The notes: a model not told the origin generated them from the sequence alone. 17,012 nt of DNA from DATKKX01 sp035542775 (GCA_035542775.1 DATKKX010000223.1:1-17012), one strand, 5' to 3'. Counted from the stretch's first letter, positions 8,209 through 16,532 are shown. Numbers and translations: made by a program.

Positions 8209-8458
8209 GCTTCCGGGCTGTGGGTGCGGTGCAGCCGTCTGGGGCCGATGATGCCCAACACGAGCCGTTGAGACGAATGCGTGGTAACAGCCCGACAAAT
8301 GAAGCGCGCTTGCCCTGTCCACGAACTTCACTCCGAGGGCGCGAGGTTCATGAAGTGAGGAATGCGACAATGGGCCGCCCGTTGTGCCTGTCGGGGTTTT
8401 CAGTGAGAATCCGGAGGAAAGGCGTTCCTGGAAGGAGGTCGTCTGGCGAGGTGTTCCG

Positions 8459-9766
8459 GTGACGTGGATTCAGCGATATCGGCTTAAGAGATTCCTCGAA
8501 TCTTCCGTTTGGGTAGTGCCGCTGCTGTCCGTGGTGGCGGCGATGATGCTCCACAGGTTCCTCTGGTGGGTGGAGCTGCGCACCCGGTGGGCCTGGCTGG
8601 ATTTCAGCCCCGAAGGTGCCCGGTCCGTCGTGAGCGCTGTTACATCCTCAATGCTGACGTTCACGGTGTTCGCGTTCTCCATCCTGCTTCTCGCCGTTCA
8701 AATCGCGGGTGCACAACTGTCGCCACGCGTCATCACGCTGGCGATGGAGGATCGGCTCCTCAAGCTGGCTCTGGGTACCTTTGCGGCCACCTTTACGTAC
8801 TCTTTGGCGGTTCTGGGCCGCATCACGGATGTGGCTCCGCAACTTTCCATGGTGGTGGTCGCTATCGGCTGCTTTGCGAGCCTCGGAGTTTTCGTCTACC
8901 TCGTTGACCAAACAGCAAAAAATCTGCGTCCCGCCGGCGTTATCGGCAAGGTCGCCGGGATGGCCAACCAGGTCATCGAGGCGGTCTATCCGCATCCGCT
9001 CAAGGAGGCGGACAGTCTATCCGCTGAACAGGTGATCTCCGCGTCCGACAAGCCCTCGCGCACCATCTACTACCAGGGAGGTTCGGGCATGCTCCAGGCG
9101 TTGGATGGACCCGGCCTGGCCGAAACGGCGCGCAGGCACGGGTGCATCATCCGAATGGCGCCGCAAGTCGGGGATTTTATCACCAACGGCGAACCGCTCT
9201 TTCACATCTACGGCGATGGCGCAGGCCTGAGCGACCGCGAGTTGCATCAGGCCATGGTGGTTGGCGTCGAGCGCACTCTGCGGCAGGATCCCGCGTTCGC
9301 CTTCCGGATCATCGTCGATATTGCGTCGAAGGCCCTCTCCCCGGCGATCAACGATCCATCCACCGCGGTCCTGGCCCTGGATCAGATCCACCGGCTGCTC
9401 CGCATTGTCGGCAGGAGGTATCTGGGCGACGGGACGATTCGCGATGCCGCGGGCGCGGTGCGGGTGATTCTGCCGACGCCGAACTGGGAGGACTTCGTCA
9501 GTCTTGGGATGAGCGAGATCAGGTTCTTCGGCGCCTCCAGCATCCAGGTCGTGCGGCGGCTGCGGGCCATGATCGAGAACCTGCTATCGGTCCTGCCTGA
9601 AATGCGTCATCCTGCGCTTCGTGAGCAACTCGAGTTGCTGGACCATACCGTGGAGCGAAGTTACCCCGACCCGGCGGATCGCGCTAACGCGGGCATCGGC
9701 GACTGCCAGGGCGTGGGTGCCTCACGGCGGAATCAACCGACCGCCGACCCGGCGCGGGGAAAGTGA
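8459..9766 (+). CDS. DUF2254-family predicted membrane protein
   Basis: The 435-residue protein has four membrane segments near the N-terminus (about 17-35, 58-82, 102-121 and 129-150) and a large soluble domain. Family marks are the block after the second helix (QIAGAQLSPRVI, about 81-92), LGTFAATFTYSL in helix 3, and ASKALSPAINDPSTAVLALD (about 290-308) in the soluble part. DUF2254 proteins have no settled function. I chose the GTG at 8459 because GAGG at 8448-8451 precedes it by 7 bases and the product then begins MTWIQRYRLKRFLESSVWVVP, as expected for this family. A longer frame from GTG 8384 would add 25 residues with no ribosome site in front. The 250 bases between glgX and this start hold nothing I can recognise. 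The gene ends 30 bases from the end of the opposing exporter operon. Confidence 0.88.
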   Translation: MTWIQRYRLKRFLESSVWVVPLLSVVAAMMLHRFLWWVELRTRWAWLDFSPEGARSVVSAVTSSMLTFTVFAFSILLLAVQIAGAQLSPRVITLAMEDRLLKLALGTFAATFTYSLAVLGRITDVAPQLSMVVVAIGCFASLGVFVYLVDQTAKNLRPAGVIGKVAGMANQVIEAVYPHPLKEADSLSAEQVISASDKPSRTIYYQGGSGMLQALDGPGLAETARRHGCIIRMAPQVGDFITNGEPLFHIYGDGAGLSDRELHQAMVVGVERTLRQDPAFAFRIIVDIASKALSPAINDPSTAVLALDQIHRLLRIVGRRYLGDGTIRDAAGAVRVILPTPNWEDFVSLGMSEIRFFGASSIQVVRRLRAMIENLLSVLPEMRHPALREQLELLDHTVERSYPDPADRANAGIGDCQGVGASRRNQPTADPARGK

Positions 9767-9796
9767 CCGAACCACCCGGCTGCATCACAGCATCCT

Positions 9797-10861
9797 TCAG
9801 CGGCCTGAGCCGGCGTCATTGAGGAACCACACCACCATCGGGAGTTCGAGCGGCAGGTCGTCGCCGTGGTCCAGAGCAACCACGACTTCCTGCACCTTCT
9901 CGTCCAGCCGTTCCGTTGTCCGAAACGTGCGGAAGTTCTTGCGCCCCAACGTTGGCTCAATGTGAACTACACACCCTGTGAACCGGTGCTGATCGTAAGC
10001 CTGCGCCGTTGCCACCACGGGCTGACCGATGTGCACCTGCCCCACATTGAGCTCGTCGACATCGACGCGGATGTGGAGCGTGCTGCGGTCGCCCACGGTG
10101 AGAATGGGGACGGCGGAGTCCGGGTGCGCGTACTCGCCCGGTTCGGCGTATCGGTAGATCACCATGCCGTCGATGGGGCTGCGGATATAGGCCTTTTCCA
10201 GCGTGAAACGGGCGCCGTCGTACTGTGCCTGGGCCTGAGCAAGCTCGGCTTCCGCCCGGGCCATGTCTTCGGGCCGGGCGCCTGCTTCCGAGAGCTTCCA
10301 CCTTTCCTTTGCTGCGGCGCTGCGCGCCGCCGCCGCTGCTCGGGCGGTTTCGGCGTCCAGGGCCTCCCGCTTAGTGGCCGCGTCCTCTCCGACCAACTGG
10401 GTTACTCGCTCCACGTCTCGCTCCGCGGCGTGCAGCGCGACCTCGGCCTCTTCAAACTGGGCCTGGGCAATGGCCCGTTCTTCCGGACGATCCCCGTTCC
10501 TCAGTCGCTCCACATTGCTCGCGGCACGATCCAGGGCCGCCTTGGCGACATCGACGCTGGCTTGCTGAACGTCGTGTTGCAGTGCGACCAGCACCTGCCC
10601 CGCGGCGATGGTGTCGCCCGCCCTCACCGGGATGGATTGAATCACGCCGGGGACTTCGCCGACGATCCGAACACTCTTCGATTGTGGCTCCGTCACGCCC
10701 GCCGCGCTGAAGACTACCTGTGGGTCGGCCTCCAGCGGGACTTCCGGTTGCACCGCTGCGCCGATCGCGGCGGAATCGCGGTCCGGGCCGATTTCCTGGG
10801 TGACAATGCCCGCAAACATGACGGCCGACGAAACGCCGACTACAACTGGAAACCACCTCAT
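9797..10861 (-). CDS. HlyD-family periplasmic adaptor of an ABC exporter
   Basis: This is the membrane-fusion subunit, anchored in the inner membrane and bridging the permease to an outer-membrane channel. Residues 1-20 form an N-terminal anchor or uncleaved signal. A biotinyl-lipoyl-like half motif (VRIVGEVPGVIQSIPVRAGD, about 64-83) leads into a long alpha-helical hairpin (about 97-225) rich in Ala, Glu, Arg and Gln. The second lipoyl half is AYIRSPIDGMVIYRYAEPGE (224-243), followed by a beta-barrel domain with VGQPVV-type sequence (read here as IGQPVV). The hairpin carries two related segments, NGDRPEERAIAQAQ and AGARPEDMARAEAE, the RPE repeat seen in YbhG-like adaptors. At 354 residues it is normal for the DevB/YbhG group. 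Its ATG overlaps the ATPase stop (ATGA), with GAGG 7 bases upstream, so it is translationally coupled as the last gene of the operon. Confidence 0.92.
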   Translation of the reverse strand: MRWFPVVVGVSSAVMFAGIVTQEIGPDRDSAAIGAAVQPEVPLEADPQVVFSAAGVTEPQSKSVRIVGEVPGVIQSIPVRAGDTIAAGQVLVALQHDVQQASVDVAKAALDRAASNVERLRNGDRPEERAIAQAQFEEAEVALHAAERDVERVTQLVGEDAATKREALDAETARAAAAARSAAAKERWKLSEAGARPEDMARAEAELAQAQAQYDGARFTLEKAYIRSPIDGMVIYRYAEPGEYAHPDSAVPILTVGDRSTLHIRVDVDELNVGQVHIGQPVVATAQAYDQHRFTGCVVHIEPTLGRKNFRTFRTTERLDEKVQEVVVALDHGDDLPLELPMVVWFLNDAGSGR

Positions 10862-11598
10862 TTCCGCACCTCGCTTTCATCCGCGATGATCCGACCGTCT
10901 TCCATTCGGATGACCCGGTCGGCCAGCGGTTCCAAACGCATGTCATGCGTGACGACCACCACCGCTCGCCCCTCCTCGTGAGCCATTCGCCGCAGCAGTT
11001 CCACCAACGGGCGCGCCGTGCCGCTGTCGAGGCTTCCGGTGGGTTCGTCGGCCAAGAGAAGCTCGGCCGGCGATCCCAGGGCCCGCGCCACGCCGACCCG
11101 CTGCTTCTCACCACCGCTCATGTCGGCCGGACGATGTCTTGCTCTCGCGGCCAGCCCGACTCGTTCCAGCAGCTCCCGGGACCAGCGCATCGCCTCTTGC
11201 CGCCGGATGCCCTGCAACTCCAGGCCGACCTGCACGTTCTCCTCCGCCGTCAGCGCGCTGAGCAGGTTGAAGGACTGGAATATGAAGCTCACGTGCCGGC
11301 GGCGCAGAGCCGCCAGGCTCGTTTCGCTGCCGCCGCTCACGTCGTGGCCGAGCACGGTCACGCTGCCGGTCGTCGGCGGCAACAGCAGGCCCATGATGGT
11401 CAACAGCGTCGTCTTCCCCGAGCCGGACGGACCGGCGATCAGAACAAACTGGCCGGCGCTGATCGTTAGATTGACGCTACGCACGGCTTCGACGCTGTGC
11501 GGTGCCGTGCCGAATGATCGCGAGACGCCTTTCAAAGCGACTACGGCTCGCCCCGATCCGGGCACGTGTTCTGTCTTTGTCGGACTCGGTGTTCTCAT
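10858..11598 (-). CDS. ABC exporter ATPase, MacB/LolD/DevA type
   Basis: This is the ATP-hydrolysing subunit powering the neighbouring permease. All ABC motifs are intact in 246 residues: Walker A GPSGSGKT (56-63), Q-loop Gln108 in FIFQSFNLL, signature SGGEK (161-165), Walker B LLLADEP (180-186), D-loop SLDS (189-192) and H-loop His218 in VVVVTHD. The QSFNLL and DEPTGSLD sequences are characteristic of the MacB/LolD/FtsE branch. I chose the ATG at 11598. It lies one base after the permease stop, with GAGG (11607-11604) 5 bases upstream. A TTG at 11616 would extend the protein by 6 residues into the permease gene. The product directly follows the permease gene and overlaps the adaptor gene, so expression of the three is probably tightly linked. 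Confidence 0.95.
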   Translation of the reverse strand: MRTPSPTKTEHVPGSGRAVVALKGVSRSFGTAPHSVEAVRSVNLTISAGQFVLIAGPSGSGKTTLLTIMGLLLPPTTGSVTVLGHDVSGGSETSLAALRRRHVSFIFQSFNLLSALTAEENVQVGLELQGIRRQEAMRWSRELLERVGLAARARHRPADMSGGEKQRVGVARALGSPAELLLADEPTGSLDSGTARPLVELLRRMAHEEGRAVVVVTHDMRLEPLADRVIRMEDGRIIADESEVRK

Positions 11599-11599
11599 A

Positions 11600-12736
11600 T
11601 CAGCCTCGAAAGACAACCGCCGGCGGGAGCCGGAAAACCTTGATCACGCTGGTAACGCTCGCTCCCGTGCACATCGCCGACGTCAACAGCAGCATCAGCC
11701 CGTACAACCACGCCGGAATCTCCACCGGCAAATGCCAACCGGGCATGCACGCCCCCAGCGTCGCGGCACAGGCCGCACCGGCGGCAAAGCCGAAACCACC
11801 AATCCACAGGGCCTGTTCGATGATGATGAATGCCAGACGCTGGTTGCTCATCCCCAGGGCCTTCAGCGTGCCGTATTCGGCGAGGCGCTCGAGCGTGGCC
11901 GCATAGATCGTCTGGCTGACCACGACGGAGCCGACCACCAGGCCTAGCCCTGCGGCGAAGATGATGCCCAGGCCCAGGCCGGTGCCGAACACCCAGTAGT
12001 CACGCGTGCGCTCCGAGAACTGCTCCGCAGTCAGGACATCCACCTCGGGTATGTGGTACTCAAGTTCTCGCTGCAGTCGGGCGACCTCGATCCCGGACGC
12101 CGCCTTCACCGCTATGTAGCTCGTCTGACCCTCGTCGACAGTCGTGTAACGCTGAGCCTGTTTTTGCGTCGTGAATACGTACGGGATGGTTGTGATGCTG
12201 CCGACGCCTCGCGAAAACCCCGCCACTCTCGCACGAACGTTGAGGATCTCGACCCGGTCGTCGACCTCCAAAGGTCTTTCCTCGCTGCCGAAACGCTTTC
12301 GCTCTCGTTCGTCGATGATCACTCCGTCATCGTGCAGCATGTGACCGCGCGTGCCCATAGCCATGTCCCACGGCAGGTTCAGCCGCGAATGGGGGACCAG
12401 GCCGACGATCTGGGTGACCTCCTGGCGGCCATCGCGCAGGCGCCAGCTCGAGAACTGGAGCACGACCGGTTCCGCCCACAGCACGCCTGGCACGGACATC
12501 GCCTGGTACAGCCGGCGTTCGCTGATCGGCTCCCCCAAGCCGATGGATCGGGTGCCCGGTGCGGCAACCCATAGATCCGCGCCGGCGTGGTCAATGATCC
12601 CGGTGGCCTGTCGGCTCGTGCCGACGAACAGTCCGCCGAGACAGGTGACCAGTACGGTCGAGAAGGCGACGCCCACCGCCGCGGTCGCAAGCTTCACCTT
12701 ATTGTGGAACAGGTTGCGGCGCGCAATCGGCACCAT
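11600..12736 (-). CDS. ABC exporter permease, FtsX/DevC-like
   Basis: This is the membrane subunit of an exporter, 378 residues. One helix lies near the N-terminus (about 16-38, after ARRNLFHNKVKLAT). A periplasmic domain of about 220 residues follows, starting with DHAGADLWVAAPGT. Three C-terminal helices form the FtsX domain (about 255-285, 305-330 and 340-365). The cytoplasmic turn TLERLAEYGTLKALGMS matches the DevC/MacB coupling region, and ADLWV plus E(Y/F)GTLKA is especially DevC-like. DevC works with DevB and DevA in cyanobacterial glycolipid export, but the substrate here is unknown. Order on the minus strand is permease, ATPase, adaptor. GGAGAGG (12752-12746) sits 9 bases before the ATG. 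A small odd palindrome, AGGTTTAACCT (12738-12748), overlaps that site. No outer-membrane gene is in the operon, so a shared TolC-like channel is likely. Confidence 0.9.
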   Translation of the reverse strand: MVPIARRNLFHNKVKLATAAVGVAFSTVLVTCLGGLFVGTSRQATGIIDHAGADLWVAAPGTRSIGLGEPISERRLYQAMSVPGVLWAEPVVLQFSSWRLRDGRQEVTQIVGLVPHSRLNLPWDMAMGTRGHMLHDDGVIIDERERKRFGSEERPLEVDDRVEILNVRARVAGFSRGVGSITTIPYVFTTQKQAQRYTTVDEGQTSYIAVKAASGIEVARLQRELEYHIPEVDVLTAEQFSERTRDYWVFGTGLGLGIIFAAGLGLVVGSVVVSQTIYAATLERLAEYGTLKALGMSNQRLAFIIIEQALWIGGFGFAAGAACAATLGACMPGWHLPVEIPAWLYGLMLLLTSAMCTGASVTSVIKVFRLPPAVVFRG

Positions 12737-13243
12737 CAGGTTTAACCTCTCCGTAATGGCGGACCAAGCAACTGCTCGGTCCAGTAAGCGAGGGTGTGCC
12801 GGCCGGGTCCTATGCGGGGAGGGGTGCCGCTGCCGCCGGATCCCCTCCGGCCGCGCGCAGCGCCACTATGTATATAAGCGTCATCCGTGCGCCGAACCTG
12901 CAACTGGATTTATCCCCGCTCTGCGCCCCCGGCTGTCGCGACCGAACTGGTGCGGGACGGCGCAGCCGCTGTGCCATAAGACGGGCGCGGTTCTCGGCCA
13001 CAGTTCCGGGGCCACCCCCATTGGCGGGAGACACGGAAAAAACGCCACGATTATTATACCTGCGCGGGATATGTCCGGCGCGGGCTTTTCAAAAGCGGGA
13101 CGCAAGGTCTGCCATGTCCGGGCAGAACACCACGTGTAGCCTGGCAGTTCAGGGGAGAATCAGCGATGCGCAGGGCGGTCTCCTGGAGGGCAGGCGTGCC
13201 GGTCGACTGTGGCGCGCTCGCTGGCGCGGCGCGAGACGCTCAG
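12737..13243. other. Intergenic region upstream of the ABC exporter operon
   Basis: I see no convincing gene here on either strand. It should contain the exporter promoter. Visible elements are a TATAAT on the minus strand (see separate entry), an AT-richer TATATAAG patch near 12870, a 13-base odd palindrome GCTTTTCAAAAGC at 13084-13096 that could be an operator, and an imperfect hairpin with 7-base arms GGAGGGG (12818-12824) and CCCCTCC (12842-12848). None of these has strong support alone. Confidence 0.4.
13053..13058 (-). promoter_or_regulatory. Candidate -10 box (TATAAT) upstream of the ABC exporter operon
   Basis: The minus strand reads TATAAT here, a perfect sigma70-type -10 hexamer in otherwise GC-rich sequence, about 315 bases before the permease start. 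I find no acceptable -35 at 16-18 bases (the 17-base position reads GCGCCG) and no extended -10 TG, so the call is weak. The nearby palindrome GCTTTTCAAAAGC at 13084-13096 lies on its upstream side. Confidence 0.22.
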
Positions 13244-13369
13244 TCAGAGATTGAGCGCACCATGGTACGCGTAGTATTGCACTGAGGCTCGGATGATCAG
13301 GATGGCGACCGGCATTCGGATGGAGCCGCGCCGGTTCGAGTTGCCACCGAACATGCCCGAATCGGGCTC
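13244..13369 (-). pseudogene. Decayed fragment of a second MGH1/GH63-like glucosidase gene
   Basis: Translating the minus strand gives 41 codons and a TGA: EPDSGMFGGNSN, then RRGSIRMPVAILIIRAS, then VQYYAYHGALNL. This aligns without gaps to residues 764-804 of the adjacent intact glucosidase (ESNTGMFGGNSNWRGPVWMP and the following 21 residues), with about 20 identities, including GMFGGNSN, RG, MPV, I, RA and Y.Y.G. Two conserved Trp codons have become Arg. No match is seen upstream: a TGA in this frame lies at about 13390. Downstream, a different frame reads AQSLTERL, which could be a remnant of the AKEISDRL segment after a deletion. The differences exceed those of a recent duplicate, so this is an old paralog or the relic of a neighbouring gene. 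It cannot be a working enzyme. Confidence 0.72.
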
Positions 13370-13529
13370 CCCCCGCACGCGGCGTCTTCAATGGAGCGCG
13401 GGACAGGGTCTCGTTTTCCATCCTCACCTCCCAGGAAACGAAACGCTCCTGTTCGTACTCACCGCATGCGCCATCCCGCTTTGCAGCCGGACCCGCGCCC
13501 CATGAGCATTTCCGACTCAACTCACCCGG
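13370..13529. other. Gap between the glucosidase stop and the decayed fragment
   Basis: These 160 bases follow the glucosidase gene on the minus strand. I see no gene and no clear hairpin with a T-run, so no intrinsic terminator for the glucosidase can be named. A minus-strand frame (13520-13149, 123 codons) crosses the region and overlaps the decayed fragment in another frame. It has no recognisable family and is probably chance coding in GC-rich DNA. Confidence 0.3.
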
Positions 13530-16343
13530 TCACGCCCGCGGCTTGATCGTTTCCCGGACGGGGACTTTGGTCGCCTCCTCATGTCGTTCTTTCTGTACAG
13601 CCGCGGCGTCCTTCATGAAGGCGGCCGCCCTGCCCACTTCAAGGAGCCGGTTGGGATCCAGGAGACCGAAGAGCTGGATGAATTTGGCCACCAGCCCGGT
13701 CCAGCCGGTCTGATGACTGGCGCCCAGCCCGGCGCCGTTGTCGCCGTGGAAGTACTCGTAGAAGAGGATGTGGTCGCGCCAATGCGGGTCCGCCTGAAAC
13801 TTCCACGTTCCGCCGTAAACCGGCCGCTTGCCGTGCTCGTCCCGCAGGAAGGTCCGGGTGAGCCGGTCGGAGATCTCCTTGGCGACCTCGAAGAGGTTCA
13901 TCATCCTGCCCGACCCCGTGGGGCATTCGATCTTGAAGTTGTCGCCGTAGTACCCGTAGAACATCAGGAGGGCCCGGAGGATCATGGCGTTCACCGGCAT
14001 CCAGACCGGCCCCCGCCAGTTGGAATTGCCTCCGAACATGCCGGTGTTCGACTCCGCCGGGAGGTAGTCCACCCGGTACTCCTGGCCGCCGACGTGCAAG
14101 ACGTACGGGTGCCGCTCGTGGAACTTCGAGAGCGAGCGGATGCCGTAGGGGCCGAGGAACTCGTTCTCGTCGAGCATCTTCGACAGAATCCGGCGGAGCC
14201 GCTCCGGGTTGAGCAGGGCGACCATTCCGCGATCGCCCACGCCCCAGTGCCCCGGACCCGTGGGGTGGATGGTCTGGCCCAGTTCCGGCATCCGGCGCAG
14301 GCGTTCCTGTATCGCGACCATCGTCCGCGGCACACGGTCCCGCTGCCACGGTTCGATCACCGTGGTGGCACACAGGGGCAGGAGCCCCACCATCGAGCGC
14401 ACCTTGAGCCGGTGGACACCGCCGTCGGGGAGCCTCAAGAGGTCGTAATAGAAACCGTCCTCCTCGTCCCACATACCGTCCGAACCGGCCCGGTTCATCG
14501 CCGCGGCGATGTAGAAGAAGTGCTCCGCGAACTTCAGGACCATATCCTCGTAATTGGGGTCGTGAGCGGCGATCTCGATCGCGAGTTCCATCATGTTCTG
14601 GCTGAAGAGCGCCATCCACGCCGTGCCGTCCGCCTGCTCCAGGTGGCCGCCGGTGGGCAGCGGGGCGCTGCGGTCGAAGACGCCGATGTTGTCCAGCCCC
14701 AGGAACCCGCCCTCGAAGACGTTCTTGCCGAAGCGGTCCTTGCGGTTTACCCACCAGGTGAAGTTCAGCAGGAGCTTGTTGAACGCCAATTTGAGGAAGT
14801 CCACGTCCGGCTCGCCGCGCAGGGCCTGCTCGGTGCGGTGGAGGAACAGCGTCGCGAAAGCGTGAACCGGAGGATTCACGTCGCTGAAGTTCCACTCATA
14901 GGCGGGCATCTGCCCACCGGGGTGGAGGTAGTTGCCGCGGAGCATCAGTTTCATCTGGTCCTTGGCGAAATCGGGATCAACGATAGAAAGCGGCAGGGTG
15001 TGGAAGGCCAGGTCCCAGGCCGCGTACCAGGGGTACTCCCACTTGTCGGGCATCGAGATGACGTCGATGTTCAGCATGTGGAACCACTCCGAGTTCCGGG
15101 CGTTGTGATATCCGGCATGGAGGGGGTTGGAGTGGTGCTCATCCAGCCAGTTGTCACCGTCGAAGAAGTAGAACTGCTTGCTCCACAGCATCCCGGCGAT
15201 GGCCTGGCGCATGACGTTCGCCGCGTCCGGAGAAGTGGAGGGCGGGGTTATCGCCTTGTAGAACTCGTCCGCCTCCTGCAGCCGGACGGCCAGGATCTTG
15301 TCAAACTCCGTGCCGATGCCGGATGAGGTGGTTTTACCTGGCCCGGTCTTGGCGGCAGCGGCCGGGCCGGCCAGGCGCAGCCGCACGGTCGCCGCCTGGC
15401 CGGGACCCACCACCTGCCGATAGTGCGCCGCTACCTTGGTGCCCTGCTTTGCGGGGTTCACCGCGCCCTGTTGGCCGTGTACTACACAGTCGTTGATGCC
15501 GTCCTTGACGTACGGGCTCTCGTTCTTATCTCCGCCGAAAAGCCGCACGTGGTTGGTCTCGTTCTCGGTGAAGAGCAGCGGCACCTCGCCTTCGCAGGAA
15601 AGGATGAAGTCACCCAGCAGCGGATGCCTCGCCGCGACCGCGCTCGTGTCCGCCGCGGCCTTGATCTGCCTGAGGCTGGGTTTCTCGGAGGCTCTGCTGG
15701 ATTCGGCGATCCACTTCGACCAATCGTTCCGGAACCAGAGGGTCGGCAGCAGATGTAGCTCGGCCGGCTGGGGTCCGCGGTTCACCGCGGTAATTCGTAT
15801 CAGGATGTCATCCGGACCGGCCTTGGCATACTCCACAAACACGTCGAAGTATCGGTCCTCATTAAAGACGCCGGTGTCGAGAAGTTCATACTCCATCTCG
15901 TTCCGCGTCCGCCGTCCGTTGGTCCGCACGAGATCGTCATAAGGATAGGCAGCCTGGGGATACTTGTAGAGATACTTCATGTAGGAGTGGGTCGGCGTGC
16001 TGTCCAGGTAGAAGTAGTACTCCTTCACGTCCTCGCCGTGGTTCGCCTCGCTGTTGGTGAGCCCGAAGAGTCGCTCCTTGAGGATGGGATCCTTCCCGTT
16101 CCACAGGGCCAGGGCGAAGCAGAGCCGCTGCTTGTCGTCCGAGATGCCCGCCAAGCCATCCTCTCCCCATCGGTAAGCCCGGGAGCGGGCATGATCATGC
16201 GTGAAGAAGTTCCAGGCATCGCCATTCGGGCTGTAGTCCTCGCGGACCGTGCCCCACTGGCGTTCGCTCAGGTACGGCCCCCACTTTTTCCATGGAGCCG
16301 TCTGCTTTCTGGCCTCTTCGAGTCGACCATGTTCTGCCGTCAT
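13530..16343 (-). CDS. Large MGH1/GH63-like glucosidase
   Basis: A 937-residue predicted glycoside hydrolase related to GH63 (processing alpha-glucosidase, YgjK and mannosylglycerate hydrolase relatives). The substrate is probably an alpha-glucoside or glycosylglycerate-type compound, but this is inferred from the family. The N-terminal part (about 1-330) is a beta-rich domain beginning SERQWGTVREDYSPNGDAWNFFTHD. The C-terminal (alpha/alpha)6 barrel (about 370-915) contains WYAAWDLAFH with Asp444, a candidate general acid; GMFGGNSNWRGPVWMPVN (about 769-786); ECPTGSGR; and FYEYFHGDNG with Glu863, a candidate general base. No signal peptide is present, so it is probably cytoplasmic. AAGGAAGG lies 6 bases before the ATG. 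The gene follows a 56-codon small gene by 18 bases and probably shares its promoter. With the glgX gene in the same window it suggests storage-glucan or compatible-solute metabolism. Confidence 0.9.
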   Translation of the reverse strand: MTAEHGRLEEARKQTAPWKKWGPYLSERQWGTVREDYSPNGDAWNFFTHDHARSRAYRWGEDGLAGISDDKQRLCFALALWNGKDPILKERLFGLTNSEANHGEDVKEYYFYLDSTPTHSYMKYLYKYPQAAYPYDDLVRTNGRRTRNEMEYELLDTGVFNEDRYFDVFVEYAKAGPDDILIRITAVNRGPQPAELHLLPTLWFRNDWSKWIAESSRASEKPSLRQIKAAADTSAVAARHPLLGDFILSCEGEVPLLFTENETNHVRLFGGDKNESPYVKDGINDCVVHGQQGAVNPAKQGTKVAAHYRQVVGPGQAATVRLRLAGPAAAAKTGPGKTTSSGIGTEFDKILAVRLQEADEFYKAITPPSTSPDAANVMRQAIAGMLWSKQFYFFDGDNWLDEHHSNPLHAGYHNARNSEWFHMLNIDVISMPDKWEYPWYAAWDLAFHTLPLSIVDPDFAKDQMKLMLRGNYLHPGGQMPAYEWNFSDVNPPVHAFATLFLHRTEQALRGEPDVDFLKLAFNKLLLNFTWWVNRKDRFGKNVFEGGFLGLDNIGVFDRSAPLPTGGHLEQADGTAWMALFSQNMMELAIEIAAHDPNYEDMVLKFAEHFFYIAAAMNRAGSDGMWDEEDGFYYDLLRLPDGGVHRLKVRSMVGLLPLCATTVIEPWQRDRVPRTMVAIQERLRRMPELGQTIHPTGPGHWGVGDRGMVALLNPERLRRILSKMLDENEFLGPYGIRSLSKFHERHPYVLHVGGQEYRVDYLPAESNTGMFGGNSNWRGPVWMPVNAMILRALLMFYGYYGDNFKIECPTGSGRMMNLFEVAKEISDRLTRTFLRDEHGKRPVYGGTWKFQADPHWRDHILFYEYFHGDNGAGLGASHQTGWTGLVAKFIQLFGLLDPNRLLEVGRAAAFMKDAAAVQKERHEEATKVPVRETIKPRA

Positions 16344-16361
16344 GAAGCACCTTCCTTTGTT

Positions 16362-16532
16362 TCAGCTTGGTAAACCCAGCATCTCTGTGTAATGTCCGGG
16401 AGTCCGCTCGAGATCCATCTCTTTGGTCGGTTCGAACGGTACGCGCTCGTCCCAGGGGTCGTCGCCGGGAGAAAGCAGCCAGAACTTCCCTGGGTCATCC
16501 CCAAAGATCCGCTGCTGGGATGATCTGTCCAC
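16362..16532 (-). CDS. Putative 56-residue small protein upstream of the glucosidase
   Basis: A GTG start at 16532 is preceded by AGAGGAG (16546-16540) with a 7-base gap, an excellent ribosome site. The frame runs to TGA at 16362, 18 bases before the glucosidase ATG. The product begins MDRSSQQRIFGDDPGKFWLL and continues SPGDDPWDERVPFEPTKEMD, ending HYTEMLGLPS. It is acidic and Trp/Pro-containing, with no signal, membrane segment or Cys, so it is probably a small soluble protein. The frame stays open upstream to a GTG at 16619, but that start lacks a ribosome site. I do not recognise the family. Alternatives are a leader peptide affecting glucosidase translation, the eroded end of a longer gene, or chance. 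The spacing, ribosome site and promoter upstream favour a real gene. Confidence 0.45.
   Translation of the reverse strand: MDRSSQQRIFGDDPGKFWLLSPGDDPWDERVPFEPTKEMDLERTPGHYTEMLGLPS

Noticed and set aside
9866..10981. A 371-codon + strand frame opposite the adaptor gene
   Set aside because: The adaptor on the minus strand has lipoyl and hairpin motifs and operon overlaps; the + frame is a shadow.
12351..13139. A 262-codon + strand frame running from the permease into the intergenic region
   Set aside because: Half is antisense to the permease, with low-complexity Arg/Ser/Pro composition and no family resemblance.
13149..13520. A 123-codon minus-strand frame over the decayed glucosidase fragment
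   Set aside because: The GH63-like sequence lies in a different frame, and this frame's translation looks random apart from a possible short AQSLTERL remnant.
13581..15326. A 581-codon + strand open frame opposite the glucosidase
   Set aside because: It is antisense to a gene with clear family motifs. Long antisense frames are expected in GC-rich coding DNA. No domain or ribosome site supports it.
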